NCBI GenBank assembly: GCA_023461115.1
Contig: JAEWOA010000116.1
Location: forward strand, 1 to 10,538
Reading direction: 5' to 3'
Length of the DNA: 10,538 nt
From: Actinomycetes bacterium
Lineage (GTDB): Bacteria > Actinomycetota > Actinomycetes > Actinomycetales > Cellulomonadaceae
Shown here piece by piece: positions 1 through 5,414 of this stretch. Numbering within the stretch: the stretch's first letter is position 1; each line of letters opens with the position of its first letter. The notes under the pieces are model-generated. The model had not been told where the DNA came from. It made no database searches and worked only from the letters and a program-made list of their open reading frames with translations. The position numbers were made by a program, and so were the translations under genes.

Positions 1-1
1 G

Positions 2-115
2 CTCCCGGGCCCGGTCGGAGCCCTCGCCCTCGCGGCCGCGATGCTCGCCCTCACGCGCCTCCTCCTGCGTGCGCACCGCCCACGCCCGCCGCGCACCGGG
101 GGGCTCGCGCCCTGA
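2..115 (+). CDS. C-terminal end of a membrane-type protein, possibly ComEC (5' partial)
   Basis: Only the last 37 codons are in the window, ending at TGA 113-115. The visible peptide has a hydrophobic Ala/Leu-rich stretch (LALAAAMLALTRLLL) followed by a basic, proline-rich tail, as expected for a last membrane segment with a cytoplasmic end. In actinobacteria the gene directly upstream of holA is usually comEC, the DNA-uptake channel protein, and the direction and spacing fit. That is an argument from position only: no ComEC motif lies inside the window, and many ComEC proteins end in a soluble metallo-beta-lactamase-like domain. The open frame itself is likely but the name is weak. Confidence 0.42.
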   Translation, partial: LPGPVGALALAAAMLALTRLLLRAHRPRPPRTGGLAP

Positions 116-119
116 CGGT

Positions 120-153
120 CCGCCCGCCGACGATCCTGTCGGCTGGTGGGCGG
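120..153 (+). terminator. Hairpin between the upstream gene and holA
   Basis: Bases 120-125 (CCGCCC) pair with 148-153 (GGGCGG), and 126-131 (GCCGAC) pair with 138-143 (GTCGGC). There is a six-base loop and a four-base bulge at 144-147. This gives twelve G+C-rich pairs beginning five bases after the upstream stop codon. No U-tract follows, so it could be a U-less actinobacterial terminator, an attenuator or an RNA-stability hairpin. It lies in the spacer if holA starts at 186, which supports the late start. Confidence 0.5.
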
Positions 154-185
154 GGTGTGGGGCTGTCGGTGGCGCGTGGCAGGCT

Positions 186-1208
186 GTGCGCGTGCCTTCC
201 GCTCCCCGTCGCACCGCCGCCCGCTCCGCGGCCCGGCCCGGCCTCTCGTGGGAGGAGGCCGCCCCGGCCCCCGTCGTCCTGGTGCGGGGCACCGAGAAGC
301 TCCTCGCCGAACGCGCGGCCGACCGCATCGTCGCACTGGCACGGGAGGCTGACCCCGGCCTGGAGGTCACCAGGCTGGACGCGTCGCAGTACGGCGCGGG
401 CATGCTCGGGGTCGCCACGAGCCCGTCGCTGTTCGCCGAGGACAAGGTGGTGATCCTCGAGGGCCTGGAGGCCGGCACCGACGACGCCTACGCCGACGCG
501 CTCGCGTACGTGTCGGCGCCCGTCGACGGCGTCGTGGTCGTATTGCGCCACGGCGGCGGCCAGCGCGGCAAGAAGCTGCTCGACACGCTCCGAGCGGCCG
601 AGGTGCCCGAGGTGGCGTGCGACGAGATCAAGTCCGACTCCGACAAGTCCGCGTTCGTCACCGCGGAGCTGCGCCGCGCTGGCCGCCGCGCGGATGCCGC
701 CGCGGTGCGCGCGCTGGTCGACGCGGTGGGAAGCGATGTGCGTGAGCTCGCGGCGTCGTGCGCGCAGCTGGTCGCTGACACGCGCGGTCTGATCGGCGAG
801 GAGGCGGTGGAGCGCTACTACGGCGGCAGGATCGAGGCGTCGGGCTTCCGGGTAGCCGATGCCGCGGTGGAGGGTGACGCGGGCAAGTCCGTGGCGTTGT
901 TGCGGCACGCGCTCGCCACCGGGCTCGACCCGGTGCCGATCGTCGCCGCGCTCGCGCTCAAGCTGCGCACGCTCGCCAAGGTCGGCGCCGTGCGCTCTCG
1001 GGGAGCCGGCGCGGTCCGTGAGCTCGGGCTCGCGCCCTGGCAGGTGGACCGCGCGCAACGCGAGCTGCGGCACTGGACGCCCGAGGGCTTGGCGGTCGCG
1101 ATCAGCGCGGTCGCGCAGGCGGACGCCGAGGTCAAGGGCGAAGGCCGGGACCCGGCCTTCGCGGTCGAGCGCGCGGTGCTGCGCGTGGCCCGCGCGTCCC
1201 GCGCGTAG
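186..1208 (+). CDS. holA: DNA polymerase III subunit delta
   Basis: HolA is the delta subunit of the clamp loader. It opens the beta sliding clamp at the replication fork together with the gamma/tau and delta-prime subunits. The 340-residue product matches the family length. The N-terminal core opens with PVVLVRGTEKLLAERA (from about residue 29), the degenerate nucleotide-binding-like start typical of actinobacterial delta proteins. It is followed by the helical middle (FVTAELRRAGRRAD, VRALVDAVGSDVRELA) and a C-terminal collar-like domain (VALLRHALATGLDPVPIVAALALKLRTLAKV, then WQVDRAQREL). The frame is open from ATG 69, but that start would overlap the upstream gene and cover the 120-153 hairpin, so GTG 186 (or GTG 192) is preferred. 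No strong Shine-Dalgarno sequence is visible. The gene is convergent with the EAL gene on -, ten bases apart. Position next to rpsT and lepA is the usual actinobacterial context. Confidence 0.93.
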   Translation: MRVPSAPRRTAARSAARPGLSWEEAAPAPVVLVRGTEKLLAERAADRIVALAREADPGLEVTRLDASQYGAGMLGVATSPSLFAEDKVVILEGLEAGTDDAYADALAYVSAPVDGVVVVLRHGGGQRGKKLLDTLRAAEVPEVACDEIKSDSDKSAFVTAELRRAGRRADAAAVRALVDAVGSDVRELAASCAQLVADTRGLIGEEAVERYYGGRIEASGFRVADAAVEGDAGKSVALLRHALATGLDPVPIVAALALKLRTLAKVGAVRSRGAGAVRELGLAPWQVDRAQRELRHWTPEGLAVAISAVAQADAEVKGEGRDPAFAVERAVLRVARASRA

Positions 1209-1218
1209 CAGCGGAAGG

Positions 1219-1839
1219 CTAGATGCGCACGATCGTCGCCGGCCCGAGCGCGTCGCCCTGCAGCAGGTCGAACCCCCAGGCCGCACATCGCTCGACGAGC
1301 GCCTCGTCGCTGACCCGCTCGGCGACGAGCGTCGCGCCGCAGCCACGGGCCAGCTCGACGAGCGCGGTGCCGTGCCGCAGCAGGTCGCGGCAGTCGATCT
1401 TCACGTAGTCGGCGTAGGGAAGCATCGCGAGCTGCGCCGCGTCGGCGGTGAAGTCGTCGATCGCGATCAGGTAGCCCAGGGCGCGCAGGCGCGCGATCCC
1501 CGCGAGCACCTCGTCGTCCGCGGGCACGCTCTCGACCACCTCGAGCACCAGGCGGTCGTCGTGTTGGGGCAGGGGCCTGCTGGAGACCAGGAACGCACGC
1601 GTGACGTTGACGAAGGAGCGCCCGTCGCGGCGCGGGTCGACGCGGCGGCCGAGCGTCTCGAGCACACCCGCGCTCGCAAGCTCCTGGTGAGCCTCGGCCC
1701 ACAGGTCCACGCCCGCGGGGCCGCCGTCGGCGTCGCGGTAGAGGAACTCGTACCCGTGCACGTGGCCCGCGGTGTCCCAGATCGGCTGGCGGGCGATCGG
1801 GAGCGACGGCAGGCGCTGCGGCGACGGGTGGGCGGTCAC
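1219..1839 (-). CDS. EAL-domain protein, probable c-di-GMP phosphodiesterase (YuxH-like, no HDOD domain)
   Basis: This is a 206-residue stand-alone EAL domain. EAL proteins hydrolyse or bind the second messenger c-di-GMP in the cytoplasm. The opening ARQPIWDTAGHVHGYEFLYR (residues 16-35) resembles the EAL part of YuxH-type proteins, but the usual C-terminal HDOD domain is missing. Expected active-site positions are all filled: E31 in the EFL motif, N78 (FVNVT), E100 (LEVVE), D128-D129 (IDDF), K147 (YVKID), E174 (VAERV) and Q194 (LLQGD). Loop 6 after DDF is TADAA rather than the usual Gly-rich GTGYSS, so activity may be weak or altered. The start is GTG 1839, with no clear ribosome binding site. 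It lies 48 bases downstream of a second, degenerate EAL gene on the same strand and is probably co-transcribed with it. No GGDEF partner is in the window. Substrate and output are inferred. Confidence 0.85.
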   Translation of the reverse strand: MTAHPSPQRLPSLPIARQPIWDTAGHVHGYEFLYRDADGGPAGVDLWAEAHQELASAGVLETLGRRVDPRRDGRSFVNVTRAFLVSSRPLPQHDDRLVLEVVESVPADDEVLAGIARLRALGYLIAIDDFTADAAQLAMLPYADYVKIDCRDLLRHGTALVELARGCGATLVAERVSDEALVERCAAWGFDLLQGDALGPATIVRI

Positions 1840-1862
1840 GTCTGATGAGAGGGCGCTTGCTG

Positions 1863-1878
1863 GTCGCTATGACGCGAC
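1863..1878 (-). other. Short hairpin in the spacer between the two EAL genes
   Basis: Bases 1863-1867 (GTCGC) pair with 1874-1878 (GCGAC) around a six-base loop, just after the upstream EAL stop codon and about 24 bases before the next start. A 5-bp stem is weak. It could modulate expression between the two genes or be chance in GC-rich DNA. Confidence 0.2.
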
Positions 1879-1887
1879 AACGTCCGG

Positions 1888-2610
1888 CTACCTGCCGACC
1901 GGGCGTGCGCTCGCCCGATCGAGGATGCCGGCACGCTCGAGGAGGTTGCCCTGGAAGTAGGTGAAGCCCAGCTCGCGTGCGTGGATCAGCTGCTCGGGGG
2001 TCTCGACGTATTCCGCGACGAGCGCCGCGCCGTACGAGCGCGCGAGCGCCACCACGGGGCGGCCCTCGACGTCGAGGTCGCGCACGTCGATCTTCACGAA
2101 GTCGGCGTGGGGCAGGAGCCGCCGCTGCCCGGTGCGGCTGACGAACGAGGGAAGCGCGATCCGGAAGCCCTGCGCCCGCAGACGCCGCACCCCGGTGAGC
2201 ACCGCCGAGTCCACCTCGACGCTGTCCGGGACCTCGACGACGAGGCGGTCGGGGCGGCGTGGCACCTCGAGGTCTCCGACGAGGTACGCGCGTGTGCAGC
2301 GCACGAACAGGAGGCGGCCGTTGGCGACGAGCTCGAGCTCGGCCCGGCCGAACGTCGCGGCGAGCACATGCGCGGTCGCGCGCTCATGTTGCCGGGCGGT
2401 CCACATCGCGGCGTGCGACGTGGACTCGTCGGCGGACCGGTAGGAGAGCTCGTAGGCGACGGGCTGGCGGTGTGCCGTGAAGATCCCCTGCCGGCCGACG
2501 AGGACTGGAAGCGCGTCCACGCGCTGCGCCCACTGATTCTGAAGCGCCGCGGGGATGGCGGCATCGACTGCGGCGGCAAGCTGAGCGAGCCTCACGTCGT
2601 CGGGCCTCAT
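1888..2610 (-). CDS. Degenerate EAL-domain protein, probably catalytically dead
   Basis: This 240-residue protein is related to its downstream neighbour across the whole EAL fold. Compare LLPHADFVKIDVRDL with MLPYADYVKIDCRDL, and GAALVAEYVETPEQL with GATLVAERVSDEAL. It keeps E54 (YELSY), E126, K173 (FVKID), E200 and Q220. The metal-coordinating Asp pair is replaced by P154-S155 (IALPSF), and the conserved Asn of FVN is R104 (LFVRC). It should therefore not hydrolyse c-di-GMP; it may bind a nucleotide or a protein partner, or regulate the neighbouring enzyme. An extra N-terminal segment of about 30 residues precedes the domain. The frame stays open far upstream through rpsT; ATG 2610 is chosen because it follows the rpsT terminator, with an AGGA at 2614-2617, though only three bases from the start. 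It is the first gene of a probable two-gene unit, preceded by 22-bp-spaced repeats. Confidence 0.82.
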   Translation of the reverse strand: MRPDDVRLAQLAAAVDAAIPAALQNQWAQRVDALPVLVGRQGIFTAHRQPVAYELSYRSADESTSHAAMWTARQHERATAHVLAATFGRAELELVANGRLLFVRCTRAYLVGDLEVPRRPDRLVVEVPDSVEVDSAVLTGVRRLRAQGFRIALPSFVSRTGQRRLLPHADFVKIDVRDLDVEGRPVVALARSYGAALVAEYVETPEQLIHARELGFTYFQGNLLERAGILDRASARPVGR

Positions 2611-2629
2611 GCGTCCTATGAGACCACAG

Positions 2630-2688
2630 TCGGTGGGCCCCACGGCACCGATCAGTGGGTGGTTTTGTCGGATTCTGTGGGCGGTTTT
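2630..2688. repeat. Three helically phased copies of a TCNGTGGGY motif, 22 bp apart
   Basis: Read on +, TCAGTGGGTGGTTTT (2652-2666) and TCTGTGGGCGGTTTT (2674-2688) match at 13 of 15 bases. A shorter third copy, TCGGTGGGC, starts at 2630. All three starts are spaced exactly 22 bp, about two helical turns. They lie 20 to 78 bases upstream of the ATG of the degenerate EAL gene, in the least GC-rich part of the window. Same-face spacing suggests a cooperatively binding regulator, but no known binding site was recognised. Confidence 0.5.
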
Positions 2689-2714
2689 TCTCTGGTGTTC
2701 CAGCGCAAACGACT

Positions 2715-2748
2715 CGAGGCGCCACCCGCGTTCGCAGGTGGCGCCTCG
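2715..2748 (-). terminator. Terminator hairpin downstream of rpsT
   Basis: Bases 2715-2726 (CGAGGCGCCACC) pair perfectly with 2737-2748 (GGTGGCGCCTCG), giving a 12-bp stem with a ten-base loop. It sits about 20 bases after the rpsT stop on -. The downstream minus-strand sequence (AGTCGTTTGCG) has only a short T run, so this is a strong stem with a weak U-tract. It separates rpsT from the EAL unit. Confidence 0.8.
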
Positions 2749-2768
2749 GCGTGCTCGCGGAGCGAGGG

Positions 2769-3029
2769 TCAGAGCGCGTCGACAGCCTTGGCCAGCGCGG
2801 ACTTCTTGTTCGCGGCCTGGTTGCTGTGGATGACGCCCTTGCTGACCGCCTTGTCGAGCTTCTTCGACGCGGTGCGCAGCGCGGTGTTCGCCGCGTCCTT
2901 GTCGCCGCCCGCGATGGCCTCGCGGACACGACGCACGTGCGTCTTGAGCTCGGACTTCACCGACTTGTTGCGCAGGCGCGCCTTCTCGTTGGTGCGGATC
3001 CGCTTGATCTGGGACTTGATGTTCGCCAC
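2769..3029 (-). CDS. rpsT: 30S ribosomal protein S20
   Basis: S20 binds 16S rRNA early in assembly of the small ribosomal subunit. The 86-residue product is the normal length and very basic. It shows the family signature: ANIKSQIKRIRTNEKARLRN at the N terminus, a long helical middle, and the closing KGVIHSNQAANKKSALAKAV. Helix-rich Lys/Arg composition suits an rRNA-binding three-helix bundle. The start is GTG 3029, placed by the conserved ANIKSQ N terminus; the frame continues upstream without homology. A GAGAG about nine bases before the start may serve as ribosome binding site. A strong hairpin follows the gene. It is transcribed on its own, opposite to both holA and lepA, and lies between the MazF-like gene and the EAL pair. 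Confidence 0.97.
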   Translation of the reverse strand: MANIKSQIKRIRTNEKARLRNKSVKSELKTHVRRVREAIAGGDKDAANTALRTASKKLDKAVSKGVIHSNQAANKKSALAKAVDAL

Positions 3030-3060
3030 TGGTGGACTCTCTTGTGTGGTCGCCGAAGCG

Positions 3061-3089
3061 ATCTGACAGGTCGTAGAGGGCGGACCCAA
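3061..3089 (-). promoter_or_regulatory. Possible rpsT promoter
   Basis: On the minus strand TTGGGT (3089-3084) and TCAGAT (3066-3061) are separated by 17 bases, about 30 bases upstream of the rpsT start. Each hexamer matches the consensus at only half the positions, and the -10 lacks the important A at position 2. It is offered only because a highly expressed gene needs a promoter here and no better pair was seen. Confidence 0.25.
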
Positions 3090-3135
3090 CTCCGGGACTG
3101 GGGCGTGGGGACACCCTTGGAGAGGAACTGGGCCT

Positions 3136-3159
3136 GTGCCCGCCGACCCGGGCGGACAC
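3136..3159 (-). terminator. Hairpin after the MazF-like gene, candidate terminator
   Basis: Bases 3140-3144 (CCGCC) pair with 3151-3155 (GGCGG) around a six-base loop. After one C-A mismatch the stem continues with 3136-3138 (GTG) against 3157-3159 (CAC). On the minus strand it begins about 14 bases after the stop of the MazF-like gene and precedes the rpsT promoter region. No U-tract follows. Confidence 0.4.
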
Positions 3160-3172
3160 GCGATCTGCCATG

Positions 3173-3775
3173 CTACCGGACGCGGTCGGAGTCTCCCAAC
3201 CCGCTCACGACGGCGCCGTCGGCGGCCTGCGCGAGCCCGCCGTGGAGCTCGACGAGCGCGGCGCACACCGCGTCGAACAGCGCGCGGTCGACGATCGCCC
3301 CCTCACGCCGGATGTGCTCGGGGTCGAGGCGCAGCACGCGGTCCAGGCGCACCTCGCTCTCGCGCCGCCTGGCGTCCCAGGGACCGGCGCCGATGTCCAT
3401 CCACACGCGGCCCGCGCGGGCTTCCCGCGTGGCATTGCGGGAGTGGTCCTTGCTGGTGAGCATGAGGCCGAGGACGTCGACATCGTCGCGGCCGACGACC
3501 AGCACCGGCCGGTCCTTGCCCTGCGTGGGGTCCTCTTCGTAGGACACCCACGTCCAGACGATCTCTCCCGGGTCGGCGTCGCCGTCCAGCGCGGGGTCGT
3601 ACACCGTCGCGACGGGCCCGTGGTGGTCGGGCAGCACCACACGCTGGGGGCGTGTGCTCGCCGTAGGGCCGTGGCGATCCCGGTCCGCGGCCGGCGCCGC
3701 GGGCGCCTGGGGCCGGCGGAGGCGCGCCGCGATCCGCCGCACCGCGGCGCCGAGCCGGCCGGAAGTCGAGGTCAC
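3173..3775 (-). CDS. PemK/MazF-family protein with N-terminal extension, no adjacent antitoxin
   Basis: The 200-residue product carries a MazF/PemK-like fold in about residues 68-175. It has the first strand PGEIVWTWVSYEED (69-82), then KDRPVLVVGRDD (87-98), LTSKDH (106-111), and the closing EVRLDRVLRLDPEHIRREGAIV helix region. MazF toxins are sequence-specific RNases. R89 and T107-S108 occupy positions corresponding by eye to the Arg and Thr of the E. coli MazF active site, so activity is possible but unproven. The first 65 residues or so are basic and Pro/Ala-rich (AVRRIAARLRRP) and are not part of the usual 110-residue toxin. No MazE-like small gene lies next to it. An in-frame TTG three codons upstream is possible, but GTG 3775 sits seven bases after TAGGTT (3788-3783), a leaderless layout. 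It is divergent from the ATP-grasp operon. It may be a housekeeping RNase-like protein rather than a true toxin. Confidence 0.75.
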   Translation of the reverse strand: MTSTSGRLGAAVRRIAARLRRPQAPAAPAADRDRHGPTASTRPQRVVLPDHHGPVATVYDPALDGDADPGEIVWTWVSYEEDPTQGKDRPVLVVGRDDVDVLGLMLTSKDHSRNATREARAGRVWMDIGAGPWDARRRESEVRLDRVLRLDPEHIRREGAIVDRALFDAVCAALVELHGGLAQAADGAVVSGLGDSDRVR

Positions 3776-3782
3776 GCCGCGC

Positions 3783-3788
3783 AACCTA
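3783..3788 (-). promoter_or_regulatory. Leaderless-type -10 element for the MazF-like gene
   Basis: TAGGTT on the minus strand fits TANNNT and ends seven bases before GTG 3775, the spacing expected when transcription starts at or next to the start codon. The same bases contain GTAGG, which could instead act as a weak ribosome binding site. No convincing -35 was found. Confidence 0.4.
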
Positions 3789-3791
3789 CCC

Positions 3792-3807
3792 GTAACCGGC
3801 CGGTGAC
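3792..3807. promoter_or_regulatory. 16-bp near-perfect palindrome, candidate shared operator
   Basis: GTAACCGGCCGGTGAC is symmetrical at seven of eight base pairs; only 3794/3805 mismatch. It sits between the two divergent -10 elements and would overlap the -35 regions of both promoters. This is a typical place for a dimeric regulator. The regulator is not identified. Confidence 0.45.
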
Positions 3808-3817
3808 ACGCCGCGCC

Positions 3818-3823
3818 TAGCGT
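3818..3823 (+). promoter_or_regulatory. Leaderless-type -10 element for the ATP-grasp operon
   Basis: TAGCGT fits TANNNT and ends seven bases before ATG 3831. No Shine-Dalgarno sequence lies between it and the start, which supports a leaderless mRNA. The layout mirrors that of the divergent gene. Confidence 0.45.
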
Positions 3824-3830
3824 CGCGGCT

Positions 3831-5414
3831 ATGGCGGAGCTCTTCGACGACTACCCGGCGGGCCGGGCCTGGGACGAGCTGCTCGACCCGGCCAGTGGGC
3901 CCCGTGCCGCGTACGCGAAGGTGCATGCGGCGCTGGCGCAGCTGTCGGCGGGCGAGCTGCGTGGGCGGGCCGACGCGCTCGCGCGCTCCTACCTCGCGCA
4001 AGGCGTCACGTTCGACGTCGCCGGCGAGGAGCGGCCGTTCCCGCTCGACGTCGTGCCGCGGGTCCTGGCGGCCGACGAGTGGGACCGCCTGGCGCCCGGG
4101 GTGGCGCAGCGGGTCCGGGTGCTCGAGGCGTTCCTGGCGGACGTGTACGGCCGGCAGCGGGCGGTCGCGGACGGCGTGCTGCCGCGCTCCGTCGTGGTCT
4201 CCTCCACGCACTTCCACCGAGCCGCGCACGGGATCGAGCCCCCCAACGGCGTGCGCGTGCATGTCGCGGGAATCGACCTGGTGCGGGACTCGCTCGACGG
4301 GTGGCGGGTGCTCGAGGACAACGTGCGTGTCCCGAGCGGCGTGAGCTACGTGCTGTCCAACCGCCGCGCGATGGCCCAGACGTTCCCCGAGCTGTTCGCC
4401 GCGCTGCGCATCCGGCAGGTGCAGGACTACCCGCAGCGGCTGCTCGCGGCGCTGACGGCCGCGGCGCCCGCGGGCGTGGCCGAGCCGACCGTCGTCGTGC
4501 TCACGCCAGGCGTCTACAACTCCGCGTACTTCGAGCACACGCTGCTGGCGCGCGCGATGGGCGTCGAGCTCGTCGAGGGGCGGGACCTGTTCTGCGCGGG
4601 CGGGCGGGTCTGGATGCGCACGACGCACGGGCGCCGTCGCGTCGACGTGATCTACCGCCGGGTCGACGACGAGTTCCTGGACCCCGTGGCCTTCCGCGCG
4701 GACTCGGTGCTCGGCAGCCCTGGCCTGCTCACGTGCGCGCGCAACGGCACGGTCACGCTCGCGAACGCGGTGGGCAACGGCGTGGCCGACGACAAGCTCG
4801 TCTACACGTACGTGCCCGACCTCATCCGGTACTACCTGGGCGAGGAGCCGATTCTCGCCAACGTCGACACGTGGCGGCTGTCCGAGCCCGCGGCGCTCGA
4901 GGAGGTGCTGGACCGGCTCGACGAGCTCGTCGTCAAGCCCGTGGACGGCTCGGGCGGCAAGGGCCTGGTGGTCGGGCCCGCGGCGTCGCGCGCCGAGCTC
5001 GAGACTCTGCGCGTGCGGCTCAGAGCCGACCCGCGGGGCTGGATCGCGCAGCCGGTCATCCAGCTCTCGACCGTCCCGACGCTCGTCGACGACGGGCTGC
5101 GGCCCCGCCACACCGACCTGCGCCCGTTCGCCGTCAACGGCGGCGACGGCGTGTGGGTGCTCCCGGGCGGGCTGACCCGTGTCGCGCTCCCGGAGGGGCG
5201 GCTCGTCGTGAACTCGTCGCAGGGTGGCGGCTCCAAGGACACGTGGGTGTTGGGCGGCAAGCCGCGGCCCGTCGCGCAGGTCGACGCGGCGCCGCTCGGG
5301 CGGCCCGTCCCGCTCGACCACGCGGTGCCCATCGACGCCAATCCGCAGGACTTGCGCGCGCACGTGCAGCAGCAACAGCAGCAGGCGCTCGACGAGCCGG
5401 GCCCGCCATGTTGA
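3831..5414 (+). CDS. Circularly permuted ATP-grasp ligase
   Basis: The 527-residue product belongs to the circularly permuted ATP-grasp family (older names DUF404/DUF407). ATP-grasp enzymes activate a carboxylate with ATP and join it to an amine; here a peptide or amide ligation is predicted but the substrate is unknown. Visible landmarks are PLDVVPRVL (71-79), SSTHFHRAAHGIEPPNGVRV (124-143), LEDNVRVPSGVSYVLSNR (161-178), VDVIYRRVDDEFLDP (271-285), the Gly-rich nucleotide-binding segment VVKPVDGSGGKGLVVGP (367-383), RHTDLRPFAV (426-435) and NSSQGGGSKDTWVL (461-474). Length is normal for the family. No signal peptide is evident, so it is probably cytoplasmic. A run of six Gln (513-518) lies near the C terminus. 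The stop overlaps the next gene by seven bases, indicating translational coupling in a three-gene operon. The start is ATG 3831, with a leaderless-type promoter. Confidence 0.93.
   Translation: MAELFDDYPAGRAWDELLDPASGPRAAYAKVHAALAQLSAGELRGRADALARSYLAQGVTFDVAGEERPFPLDVVPRVLAADEWDRLAPGVAQRVRVLEAFLADVYGRQRAVADGVLPRSVVVSSTHFHRAAHGIEPPNGVRVHVAGIDLVRDSLDGWRVLEDNVRVPSGVSYVLSNRRAMAQTFPELFAALRIRQVQDYPQRLLAALTAAAPAGVAEPTVVVLTPGVYNSAYFEHTLLARAMGVELVEGRDLFCAGGRVWMRTTHGRRRVDVIYRRVDDEFLDPVAFRADSVLGSPGLLTCARNGTVTLANAVGNGVADDKLVYTYVPDLIRYYLGEEPILANVDTWRLSEPAALEEVLDRLDELVVKPVDGSGGKGLVVGPAASRAELETLRVRLRADPRGWIAQPVIQLSTVPTLVDDGLRPRHTDLRPFAVNGGDGVWVLPGGLTRVALPEGRLVVNSSQGGGSKDTWVLGGKPRPVAQVDAAPLGRPVPLDHAVPIDANPQDLRAHVQQQQQQALDEPGPPC

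Noticed and set aside
1206..1221. Inverted repeat TAGC...GCTA between holA and the EAL gene
   Set aside because: This is the same trivial effect of two facing TAG stop codons, with only four pairs.
1888..3171. Upstream extension of the degenerate EAL gene through the rpsT region (427 codons)
   Set aside because: The extension runs in another frame across rpsT and its terminator and has no domain similarity. ATG 2610 fits the domain boundary.
3782..3784. TTG start for the MazF-like gene
   Set aside because: It directly abuts the only purine-rich site and overlaps the TAGGTT element. GTG 3775 has better spacing.
3786..5375. 529-codon open frame on - opposite the ATP-grasp gene
   Set aside because: It is antisense to a clearly conserved family, is rich in Arg/His/Val as expected of a GC-rich shadow frame, and shows no recognisable domain.
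4079..5407. N-terminal extension of the alpha-E frame inside the ATP-grasp gene
   Set aside because: It is Arg/Ala/Gly shadow sequence. The conserved alpha-E N terminus (MLSRIAESLFWIGRY) starts exactly at ATG 5408.
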